DNA of 64,000 nucleotides from Planctomycetota bacterium (GTDB taxonomy: Bacteria > Planctomycetota > J058): contig JAHBXY010000018.1 of assembly GCA_019636275.1 (NCBI GenBank), positions 17,280 to 81,279 on the forward strand. Reading direction: 5' to 3'. The position numbers were made by a program, and so were the translations under genes. Below are positions 52,002 to 59,344 of this stretch, piece by piece. The notes under the pieces are model-generated. The model saw nothing but the letters and a program-made list of their open reading frames with translations, ran no database searches and was not told the origin of the DNA. Position 1 is the stretch's first letter; each line of letters opens with the position of its first letter.

Positions 52002-53401
52002 CCGCGCACCGGCTGACCGTCGCGACCGTCGGCCTCGACGTGCAGCCAGTCGGCCGTCGGGTCGCCGAGGACGCGCACCAGGGTGCCGCGCCGCAGGGTG
52101 GTGACGACGTCGTGGTCGGTCCCGGCGCCGGCGCGGAGGTTGAGCGAGTCGGCGTTCACGGTCCCGGCCCGCGCCGCCGGCGCGCCGCCGCGCGGCGCGC
52201 TCGCGCCCGGAGCGCTCGCGCCGGGCGTCGCCTCGCCGGCGCCCGGCTCGTGCTTGAACGTGTGCCACTCGGAGGCGGCCTCGTTGCCGTTGGCGCAGGT
52301 GACCACGACCCGCCACCAGTAGCGCTTGCCGCGCTTGAGCGGCACGCGCAGCGTGTAGCTCGTCGCCGCGCCCTGGAACGGCCCGAGCGTGCCCGCGATC
52401 CGCCGGTGGTTGGCGTCGTTGTCGAGCTCGATGCGGAACGAGCCCTGGGCCACGCCGGCCTTCTGGTAGCGCCACGCCAGGGTCGGCGCGTCGACGCCCG
52501 CGTCGTCGCGCGGCGAGAGGGCCTCGACCGCCGGCGGGGTCAGGTCGGTCGTCAGGCGCTGCCAGCCGAAGCCGACCGGCTGCTCGCCGCCCACGTCGAG
52601 CTCGACGCGCCAGCGGTAGGTCTTGCCGTGCTCGAGCGCGACCGGCAGGTCGTAGGTGGTCCGCGCCGCCCGCAGCGGCCCCGAGTCGTGCAGGACGCCG
52701 TCGTCGTCGCGCAGGTCGTCGAAGAGCACCCGGTAGCTCTTGAGCCGCGACTGGCCGAGGATCCGCCATGCGAGCTGCAGGCCGGTGCGCTCGGCCGAGA
52801 GCCGCGGCGCCGCGATCACCGCGCCGTCGCGCGCGCTGGCCTCGGGCAGCACGAGGAGGTCGCCCTCGGCCGGGACCCGGTTGGGGTCGATCACGATGTG
52901 GAAGTGATCGTCGTGCTTCGGCCAGCGCTGCGCCACCGACACGCCGTCGATCACCTTCTGGTGGTTGTAGAGGATCTGCCGCGCCCCGTAGTCGTGGAAC
53001 AGCTGCGCCAGCTCGAGGGTCAGGTCCTGGTCGGGGTAGTCGACGTGGCAGATGTTCCGCGGCGACGTGAAGATGTCCGCCGTGAGCCCGTCCTTGTGCG
53101 TCTTGTGCGGCGGGAAGTCGCTGCCGTCGGGCTTCGACATGTCGCCTATGCGCAGGAACGGCCCGTTGGGGTGCCGCCGCCGCCACTCGCGGGCGACCAT
53201 CACGAGGTGCCGGACGAACGTCGGCGTGCCCCAGTTGCGCCCGGAGCCCGTCGGGCTCGTCAGCACCCAGGTCCCGTCCTCGCTCACGGGCATCTCGATG
53301 TAGCCCCGCGGCGACTCCTGCGCGCGCGCGGGGGCGGCCGCCCCCGCGAGCAGGAGCGTCGCCGCGACGCCGACCAGGAGCGGGACCCGGGGCAGGCTCA
53401 T
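51962..53401 (-). CDS. Secreted MepA-like (peptidase M74) murein endopeptidase with Ig-like and SH3 domains
   Basis: 479 residues. After the signal peptide (LLVGVAATLLLAGAAAPARAQ) comes a LAS-type metallopeptidase domain: HKTHKDGLTADIF near residue 100 (His/Asp zinc ligands) and PKHDDHFHIVI near 167 (HxH), as in penicillin-insensitive murein endopeptidases. Two fibronectin/Ig-like beta modules follow (residues 200-370). A C-terminal bacterial SH3-like domain (VNADSLNLRAGAGTDHDVVTTLRRGTLVRVLG) completes it. It should cleave or bind peptidoglycan in the periplasm. It is the last gene of a five-gene operon with FHA and repeat proteins and overlaps the acidic-repeat gene by four bases. Confidence 0.88.
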   Translation of the reverse strand: MSLPRVPLLVGVAATLLLAGAAAPARAQESPRGYIEMPVSEDGTWVLTSPTGSGRNWGTPTFVRHLVMVAREWRRRHPNGPFLRIGDMSKPDGSDFPPHKTHKDGLTADIFTSPRNICHVDYPDQDLTLELAQLFHDYGARQILYNHQKVIDGVSVAQRWPKHDDHFHIVIDPNRVPAEGDLLVLPEASARDGAVIAAPRLSAERTGLQLAWRILGQSRLKSYRVLFDDLRDDDGVLHDSGPLRAARTTYDLPVALEHGKTYRWRVELDVGGEQPVGFGWQRLTTDLTPPAVEALSPRDDAGVDAPTLAWRYQKAGVAQGSFRIELDNDANHRRIAGTLGPFQGAATSYTLRVPLKRGKRYWWRVVVTCANGNEAASEWHTFKHEPGAGEATPGASAPGASAPRGGAPAARAGTVNADSLNLRAGAGTDHDVVTTLRRGTLVRVLGDPTADWLHVEADGRDGQPVRGYVARRFVELVDD

Positions 53402-53889
53402 GCGTCGCCGTCCTCGCCCTTCTTGCCCTTCTTGCGCCGGCGGCGGCCCGTCTTGCGGACCTCCGCCTCGCCCTCGACCGGGCCCATGTCGCTGGCGTCG
53501 CCCGACGCGTCGTCGCTGGTCGACGACTCGCTCGTCGACGACTCGCTCGTCGGCGCGTCATCGCTCGTCGGCGCGTCATCGCTCGTCGGCGCGTCGTCGC
53601 TCGTCGGCGCGTCGTCGCTCGTCGGCGCGTCGTCGCTCGCCAGCTCGCTCGCCGACGACTCGCTCCTGGCCGCTTCGCCCTCGGCCTCCGCGTCCGCCTC
53701 GGCCTCGGCGATCGACGCGGCCACCGCGACCGGCTCCTCGATCGCGACGCGGGGGGCGCCGTCGTCGCCGGGCACGTCCGCGGCCACCGCGCCGCCGCTG
53801 GCGGCGGACTCGCCCCGCAGGACGCCGTCGAACGTGATCGTGTCGTTCTGCGGCTTCTTGTCCTTGCGGAACCGGTCGAGCGCCTTCAT
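53398..53889 (-). CDS. Acidic DDAPTS-repeat protein
   Basis: 163 residues starting at ATG 53889 (MKALDRFRKDKKPQND). After a short basic N-terminus, most of the protein is low-complexity Asp/Glu/Ser/Ala, including five tandem DDAPTS-type hexads and SESST units. It ends with a basic RRRRKKGKKG tail. No domain is recognised. The frame also stays open upstream through Ala/Pro/Glu-rich, protein-like sequence (APVVDESPAV and RATEEKHPEPPSRK). It may therefore really be the 3' part of the preceding scaffold gene, separated by one frameshift near 54040. Confidence 0.6.
   Translation of the reverse strand: MKALDRFRKDKKPQNDTITFDGVLRGESAASGGAVAADVPGDDGAPRVAIEEPVAVAASIAEAEADAEAEGEAARSESSASELASDDAPTSDDAPTSDDAPTSDDAPTSDDAPTSESSTSESSTSDDASGDASDMGPVEGEAEVRKTGRRRRKKGKKGEDGDA
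53545..53639 (-). repeat. 18-base tandem repeat encoding DDAPTS hexads
   Basis: About five tandem copies of an 18-base unit (GCGTCRTCGCTCGTCGGC on the plus strand, R = A or G) encode the acidic hexads. Copies are nearly identical. Period and position lie inside a reading frame, so this is not a CRISPR array. Confidence 0.85.
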
Positions 53890-56843
53890 CTTGCGCGAGG
53901 GCGGCTCCGGGTGCTTCTCCTCCGTCGCCCGCGCCGGCTCGGGCGGCGCCGCGGCCCTGACGGCCGGCGACTCATCGACCACCGGCGCGCGCGGCGTGAC
54001 CGCCGCGCGCCTTTCCGCGACGACCGCCCGCTGACCGGCGCGGCCAACGGGCGGCGCAATGCGCGCCGGTACTCGGCCCCCGCCGGCAGGTCGAACGCCA
54101 GGCGCCCGTCGGGCAGCCGGTCGAGCTCGAACAGCGCGGCGGGGTCGCCGAGCCCGGCGTACTCCGCCGGCAGGACCACCCGCGCCGGCTCGCCCGGCTC
54201 GACGCGCGCGCCCTCGGGGAGCTCGAGGCGGGTCCAGCCGTCGTCGAGGACCTCCTCGACCACGCCGGCGTAGCGGCGCGTCTCGACGACGGCCGCGTCG
54301 CGGTCGGCCCAGGGCTCGCCCAGCCCGCAGGGGGCCGCGGCCGCCGGCGGCACCCACACGACGTCGCCCGCGCGCGAGGCGCCCGCCGGGAACGGGAGCG
54401 CGAGGCGCCCGCCGGCGAGCCGCTCCGGTTGCAGGAGCGCCGGCACGGCGCCGCGCCGCGCCGGCGCCGGGACGATCAGGCGCTCGCCCTCGACCTCGGC
54501 CCCGGCGGGCAGCGTCAGCCGCGACCAGCCGTCCTCGAACACGACCTCGACGAGGCCCAGGTACTCGAGCCGCGCCCGCGCGGCCCCGTGCGCCGGGTCG
54601 CGCTCGTCGGCGCCGGCGACGGCGGCGGCCGCCGCCGACGGCACGACGACGGCGCCGTCGTCCTCGAAGCGCGCGCCCGGCGGCAAGGTGAACGACAGCC
54701 CTGCGTCGGTGCGCCGCAGCTCGGGCGGCCGCCAGGCGAGGCGGTCCTCGAGCGCGGCCGGCCAGAGCACCGCGCGCGTCACGCGGTCGACCTTCACGCC
54801 CTCGGGGAAGGGCGGCAGGCGGACCTCGCCCGCCTGCGCCGCCGGCGGCGTGGCGACGATGACGTCGCGGCCCTCGACCCGGCCGCGGCCGACGACGGCC
54901 CCGTCGCTCAGGACCGCGAAGCCGGCCGGGACCCCGGTCCAGCCCCCGTCGACGCGCGGGGCGAACACGAGCCCGCGCGCCGCGTCGACGACCACCTCGG
55001 CGGCGGCGCCCACGTGGCGCATGCCGCCGGCGTCGGGCCGGGCGGCCTGGAACAGCGGCCGGGCCCGCGCGACCGGCCGCGGGAGGAGCGGAGAGAGCGG
55101 CGCCGGCGGCGGTGGCAGGGACGCGGGCGGCGGCGCGACGGCCTCGCCGACCTCCAGCATGCCCTCGAGCGCCGGCTCGATCGGGAGCTCGTCGGTCGCG
55201 GCCAGGGTGGCGAGCATGTCGACGTCGGTCGTGAGGTCGACCATCGTCCGCTCGCCCCGGAAGTCGTCTTCGTCGTCGACGGCAGGCGCCGCCGGCGTGG
55301 CGACCGGCGCGATCGGCGTGGCCGGCGGCGGGTTCGCCTGCCCGAAGGGGTCGTCGAGGAGCGCCGGGCCGAACGGGTCGAACGGCTCGCCCTCGAGCGC
55401 GGCGGCGACCGGCGCGACGGGCCGCGGCGGCGGTCCGCCCGGGGCCGCCGGCTCGAACGAGAAGGCGTCCTCCGGGATCGCAGGCCCGCCCGCCGGCGCG
55501 GGGTCGAGCTCGATGTCGAACGCGCCGCCACCGAACGGGTCCGCCGGCGCGGGCTTCCGGGGCGGGGCCGCGCCGGGACCGCCCAGGCCGGCGAAGGGGT
55601 CCGCTCCGCTCGACCCCAGGTCGGCCGCGTCGAGCGCCACGAACGGATCCCCCGGCCGCGCCGGGCCGCCGCGCGCCGGCTTCGCGCCGGCATAGCCCGG
55701 GGCCATCGTCAGGTCGCCCGCCCCCAGGTCGCCGCTCAGATCAGCGAACGGGTCGGCGACCGGACCGCCGCGGGCCGGCTTCGCCCCCGCGTAGCCCGGC
55801 GCCATCGTCAGGTCGCCCGCCCCGAGGTCGCCGCCCAGATCGCCGAACGGGTCCGGAGCCCCGCCCCGCGGCCCGGCCGGCGGCGCGCCGGCGTAGCCCG
55901 GCGCCATCGTCAGGTCGCCCGCGCCCAGGTCGCCGCCCAGGTCGCCGAACGGGTCCGGGACCCCGCCCCGCGGCCCCGCCGGCGGCGCGCCCGCGTAGCC
56001 CGGCGCCATCGTGCGCTCGCCCGCCAGGTCGGCGAACGGGTCAGGCGGGCCGCCGCGCGCGCCCGCGTAGCCCGGGGCCATCGTCAGGTCGCTCGCGCCC
56101 AGATCACCGAACGGGTCGGCGGCCGGCGCGCCGCGCGCCGCGCCCTTGGGCGGGCTCAGGTCCGCCCCCGCGTAACCCGGCGCCATCGTCAGCTCGCCTG
56201 CGCCCAGGTCGCCGCCCAGGTCGCCAAACGGGTCGGCGGCCGGCGCGCCGCGCGCCGCGCCCCTGGGCGGGCTCAGGTCCGGCCCCGCGTAGCCCGGCGC
56301 CATCGTCAGCTCGCCTGCGCCCAGATCGCCGCCCAGATCCCCGAACGGGTCGGCGGCCGGCGCGCCCCGCGCCGCGCCCTTGGGCGGACTCAGGTCCGCT
56401 CCCGCGTAGCCCGGCGCCATCGTCAGCTCGCCCGCGCCCAGGTCGCCGCCCACATCGCCAAACGGGTCCGCCGGCTTGCCCGCTGGCGGCCGCCCGCGCC
56501 CGGGAGGGCCAGCGCCCGCGTAGCCCGGCGCCATCGTCAGCTCGCCCGCGCCCACGTCGTCGTCGGCGTAGTCGGGCGCGATCGTGCGCCCGGCGGCGGC
56601 CTCGTCGAACTCCCCGGAGGGGGCCGGCCGCGCGTGGCGGCCCGTGCCGAAGCTCACGTGGCCGATCTCGCCCTTGCCCGCGTAGCCGGGCGCCATGGTC
56701 ATGTCGCCCCCGCCGCCCTGGGGCGCGTAGCCGGGGGCCATCGTCAGCTCGCCGCCGTCGCCCGAGCCGGGCGGCGTGTCCTGGTCGGACTCGTCCTTGC
56801 CCTTGCCGAACAGGCCGAAGAAGCCCTTCTTCTTCTTCGCCAT
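53886..56843 (-). CDS. Large repeat scaffold with eleven TMAPGYA motifs and C-terminal beta modules
   Basis: 985 residues from ATG 56843, which overlaps the FHA gene stop. A basic N-terminus (MAKKKKGFFGLFGKGK) is followed by residues 34 to about 385 with eleven TMAPGYA motifs plus one TIAPDYA. They are spaced by Pro/Gly/Asp-rich linkers (DPFGDLGGDLGAG). A later GERTMVDLTTDVD adds another Thr motif. From about residue 600 there are repeated beta modules with the pattern DGWxRLxLPxGAxVE. No signal peptide is seen, so it is cytoplasmic. The repeated Thr in a constant context next to an FHA gene suggests phospho-Thr docking sites. The last 50 or so residues are Arg-rich and may be out of frame. 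Confidence 0.8.
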   Translation of the reverse strand: MAKKKKGFFGLFGKGKDESDQDTPPGSGDGGELTMAPGYAPQGGGGDMTMAPGYAGKGEIGHVSFGTGRHARPAPSGEFDEAAAGRTIAPDYADDDVGAGELTMAPGYAGAGPPGRGRPPAGKPADPFGDVGGDLGAGELTMAPGYAGADLSPPKGAARGAPAADPFGDLGGDLGAGELTMAPGYAGPDLSPPRGAARGAPAADPFGDLGGDLGAGELTMAPGYAGADLSPPKGAARGAPAADPFGDLGASDLTMAPGYAGARGGPPDPFADLAGERTMAPGYAGAPPAGPRGGVPDPFGDLGGDLGAGDLTMAPGYAGAPPAGPRGGAPDPFGDLGGDLGAGDLTMAPGYAGAKPARGGPVADPFADLSGDLGAGDLTMAPGYAGAKPARGGPARPGDPFVALDAADLGSSGADPFAGLGGPGAAPPRKPAPADPFGGGAFDIELDPAPAGGPAIPEDAFSFEPAAPGGPPPRPVAPVAAALEGEPFDPFGPALLDDPFGQANPPPATPIAPVATPAAPAVDDEDDFRGERTMVDLTTDVDMLATLAATDELPIEPALEGMLEVGEAVAPPPASLPPPPAPLSPLLPRPVARARPLFQAARPDAGGMRHVGAAAEVVVDAARGLVFAPRVDGGWTGVPAGFAVLSDGAVVGRGRVEGRDVIVATPPAAQAGEVRLPPFPEGVKVDRVTRAVLWPAALEDRLAWRPPELRRTDAGLSFTLPPGARFEDDGAVVVPSAAAAAVAGADERDPAHGAARARLEYLGLVEVVFEDGWSRLTLPAGAEVEGERLIVPAPARRGAVPALLQPERLAGGRLALPFPAGASRAGDVVWVPPAAAAPCGLGEPWADRDAAVVETRRYAGVVEEVLDDGWTRLELPEGARVEPGEPARVVLPAEYAGLGDPAALFELDRLPDGRLAFDLPAGAEYRRALRRPLAAPVSGRSSRKGARRSRRARRWSMSRRPSGPRRRPSRRGRRRRSTRSRPRAR
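55685..56745 (-). repeat. DNA repeat region encoding TMAPGYA units
   Basis: Degenerate direct repeats of roughly 90-110 bases in the central part (55.7-56.5 kb) each encode (E/D)LTMAPGYAGA plus a linker ending DPFGDLGGDLGAG. Three adjacent units (around 56130-56460) are almost identical, pointing to recent tandem duplication. Confidence 0.85.
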
Positions 56844-57964
56844 CAGCCCCTGGCCGCCTCGAGGAGCCGGTCGAGCTCGCTCGCGTCGAGGTCCTGGAGG
56901 CCCAGCGCCCGGGCCGCCGCCACGTGCTCGGACCGGCGGCGCGCCGCGCCGAGCTCCGCCTCGAGGTCGCGGTCGCAGCCGGGCACGCGCAGGCCGCGCA
57001 GCGGCACGACCGGCCCCGCCGCGCGGGCCAGCGCCTCGCGGGTGACCGCGTCCTCGAGCGCCGCCTCGAGGCGCGCCCGCACGGCGTCGGGCAGCGCCAG
57101 GCCGTCGACGAGCGCCGCGAGGTCGCCGCCGTCGCGGAGCGCCGCCAGCCGGTCGCGGCCGCGCAGGGCCGCCTCGGCGCGCAGCGCCTCGACCTCGGCC
57201 CGGGTGGCCTCGAGCGCCGCCTTGCCCTCGGCCTGCTCGCGCTCGAGGGCCTCGCGGCCGGCGGCCAGCTCGGCCTCGGCCGCGGCCTTCGCCTGCGCCG
57301 CCTCCGCCTCGGCCTCGGCCTTCGCGCGCGCCGCCTCGGCCTCCGCGTCGGCCTTCGCCTGCGTCACCTCGGCCTCGAGGCCGGCGATCCGCTGCTGGAG
57401 CTCGTCGCGGGCCCGCTCGGCCTCCTGGCGCTGCTCGTCGGTGCGCTCGCGCTCGCCCTTCGCGCGCTCGACCTCGGCCTCGGCCGCCTCGGCCTTGGCG
57501 CGCGCGGCCTCCGCCTCGCCCTGCGCCCGCTCGACCTCGGCGCGCGCGTGCTCGAGGTCGCGGGCGGCCTCCTCGGCCTTCGACCGCGCCGCCGCGAGCT
57601 CGCGCTCGAGCGCGGGGTCGGCCCCTGCCGCGGCCGCGGCCGGGGCAGCGCCGCCCCCGCCGACGACCGGGCGCTCGGTCCAGAACTTCACGAAGGTCTG
57701 GCCGATGATGAAGATGTCGCCCGCCTTCAGGCCCTCCGTGGTGCCCTTGAGGCGCTTCATGTGCAGGATCGTGTTGCCGGCGCCCAGGTCCTGGAGCCAG
57801 AAGGCGCCCTGCGCCGGATAGACCTGGCAGTGGCGCCCCTCGACGCCGGGGTCGCCGACGCGGATGTGCGCGTCGCCGGCGCTGCCGACGACGAGCGAGG
57901 CCTGCGGGTTGAGCTCCTCGACCTGCTGGTCGCGGCCGCCGTTGAGGAACTGCAGGAACGCCAC
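56843..57964 (-). CDS. FHA-domain protein with long coiled coil
   Basis: 373 residues. Residues 1 to about 95 form an FHA domain: ASLVVGSAGDAHIRVGDPGVEGRHCQVYP (the conserved Gly and Arg-His) and FWLQDLGAGNTILHMKRL (the NT loop). Such domains bind phosphothreonine peptides. Residues 115-270 are an uninterrupted Ala/Glu/Arg/Lys coiled coil. The last 90 residues form a helical domain ending ELDRLLEAARG. The start is GTG 57964 with AGGAGGGG six bases upstream. The gene sits between a small paralogous protein and the TMAPGYA scaffold, with overlapping or near-overlapping ends, so all should be made together. Confidence 0.88.
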   Translation of the reverse strand: MAFLQFLNGGRDQQVEELNPQASLVVGSAGDAHIRVGDPGVEGRHCQVYPAQGAFWLQDLGAGNTILHMKRLKGTTEGLKAGDIFIIGQTFVKFWTERPVVGGGGAAPAAAAAGADPALERELAAARSKAEEAARDLEHARAEVERAQGEAEAARAKAEAAEAEVERAKGERERTDEQRQEAERARDELQQRIAGLEAEVTQAKADAEAEAARAKAEAEAEAAQAKAAAEAELAAGREALEREQAEGKAALEATRAEVEALRAEAALRGRDRLAALRDGGDLAALVDGLALPDAVRARLEAALEDAVTREALARAAGPVVPLRGLRVPGCDRDLEAELGAARRRSEHVAAARALGLQDLDASELDRLLEAARG

Positions 57965-57966
57965 GC

Positions 57967-58317
57967 TCAACCCCTCCTGGCCTGCTCGACGACCTGCTCG
58001 AGCTCGGCGCGGTCCAGCCTGTCGAGGCCGGCGCGGCGCAGGCCGGCCAGCCGCTCGCGCTCGGCGCGCCGGCGCTCGAGCGCCTCGACGAGCGCCGCAT
58101 CGCCGCCGGCGGCCTCGACCTCGGCGGCCGTGAAGCCCTCGGCCGCGCGCGCCTCGAGCGCCGCGTGCACCTCGTCCTCGACGAACCGCACCAGCCGCGG
58201 GATGGCCTCGGGCGGGACGGGCAGGCGCCCGAGGCGACGGGCGAGGTCGGCCTGCGCCAGCGCCGAGCGGGCGGCGCGGCGGCCGGGGGTCTCGAACGGG
58301 GTCGGGTGCGTGCTCAA
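57967..58317 (-). CDS. Small helical protein resembling the C-terminal domain of the FHA protein
   Basis: 116 residues, TTG start at 58317. Its C-terminal 75 residues (EDEVHAALEARAA, then DAALVEALERRRAE and AGLDRLDRAELEQVVEQARRG) align by eye with the end of the neighbouring FHA protein (EDAVTREALARAA, DRDLEAELGAARRRSE, LGLQDLDASELDRLLEAARG). No known family is recognised. Its stop is two bases before the FHA start. It may be an oligomerisation partner or antagonist of the FHA protein. TTG as start is inferred from the absence of a better codon. Confidence 0.68.
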   Translation of the reverse strand: MSTHPTPFETPGRRAARSALAQADLARRLGRLPVPPEAIPRLVRFVEDEVHAALEARAAEGFTAAEVEAAGGDAALVEALERRRAERERLAGLRRAGLDRLDRAELEQVVEQARRG

Positions 58318-58420
58318 GCGGTGCTCCAGGCCGGCCCGGGTCGCGCGACGGACGGCGGCCGACGCCTAGTCTGGAGAACCGGGGCCCCGCTCGCAACCCC
58401 TGCCGGCCCCCGGCGCCGGG

Positions 58421-59344
58421 TCAGCCCCAGGGCGTCGGGGCGCGCAGGCGGAGCGCCCGCCCGTCGGCCGGGTGCGCGAAGCGGAGCGAGGCGGCGTGCA
58501 GGAACAGCCGCTCCGCCGGCGCGCCGCCGTGGACGCGGTCGCCGCGGATCGGGCGGCCGAGCGCGGCGAGGTGCAGCCGGAGCTGGTGCGTGCGCCCGGT
58601 GAGCGGCCGCAGGAGCACGAGCGCGCCCTGGGCGCTCACGCGCACGGTCCGGTAGCGGGTGCGCGCCGGCCGGCCCTGCGGGTCGATGCGCGCCAGGCCG
58701 TCGCCCGGCGCGTGGATGGGCAGGTCGACGACGCCGCGCGGCGGGTCGGGCGCGGCCTCGACGAGGGCCACGTAGGTCTTGCGCACGGCACCGTCCACGA
58801 AGGCCCGGGCCATCGCCGCCGCGGCGTCGGGGCGCAGGGCCAGGAGGAGCACGCCGCTCGTGTCGCGGTCGAGGCGATGGCAGGGCCCGACGAAGGCCGC
58901 CGGGTCGCCGAGGAGCCGGCGCGCGGCGCGCACGACGTCCTCGCCGGCGCGCGCCAGGTTGGCCACGACCGGGTAGCCCGCCGGCTTGTCGATCGCGAGC
59001 AGCCACTCATCGCGCAGGAGCACGCGCGCGGGCGGCAGGACGAGCGGCGGCTCGTCGGGCTCGGCCGGCGGGATGCAGACCTCGACCCGCCGCGTCGGCC
59101 CGACGCGCTGGGCCGGCCGCGTCGCCGGGCGCCCGTCGAGCCGCACGTGCCCGCCGCGGATCAGGCGCTGCAGCAGCGTGCGCGGCAGCGTGCGCACGCG
59201 CCGGGCGAGGAAGGCGTCGAGGCGCTCGGCCTGGTCGGCCGGCTCGACCTGCAGCTCGACGCGCCGCCCGTCGTTCGGCGCCGGGTCGTCGCGCGCGTCG
59301 GGGCTCGCGTCGTCGCTCGCGTCGTCGCTCGCGGCGTCGCTCAT
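58421..59344 (-). CDS. RluA-family pseudouridine synthase
   Basis: 307 residues. An acidic N-terminal 30 residues (MSDAASDDASDD) precede an S4-type RNA-binding domain (ERLDAFLARRVRTLPRTLLQRLIRGGHVRLDG). The catalytic domain carries LLAIDKPAGYPVV, the signature HRLDRDTSGVLLLAL near residue 157 (catalytic Asp), and LTGRTHQLRLHLAALG. It isomerises uridine in rRNA or tRNA. The very long in-frame extension to 61735 on this strand is not part of it. ATG 59344 overlaps the stop of the upstream membrane-protein gene. Confidence 0.92.
   Translation of the reverse strand: MSDAASDDASDDASPDARDDPAPNDGRRVELQVEPADQAERLDAFLARRVRTLPRTLLQRLIRGGHVRLDGRPATRPAQRVGPTRRVEVCIPPAEPDEPPLVLPPARVLLRDEWLLAIDKPAGYPVVANLARAGEDVVRAARRLLGDPAAFVGPCHRLDRDTSGVLLLALRPDAAAAMARAFVDGAVRKTYVALVEAAPDPPRGVVDLPIHAPGDGLARIDPQGRPARTRYRTVRVSAQGALVLLRPLTGRTHQLRLHLAALGRPIRGDRVHGGAPAERLFLHAASLRFAHPADGRALRLRAPTPWG

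Noticed and set aside
53520..53660. CRISPR-like array of 18-base repeats
   Set aside because: There are no unique spacers of 25-40 bases; the units are contiguous and encode acidic hexads in frame.
51407..54034. Long plus-strand frame opposite the MepA-like gene
   Set aside because: Antisense shadow; MepA motifs and signal peptide on the minus strand are convincing.
54429..57821. Plus-strand open frame of 1130 codons over the FHA and scaffold genes
   Set aside because: The repeats seen there are the antisense image of the TMAPGYA repeats; composition is Arg/Ala/Gly-biased.
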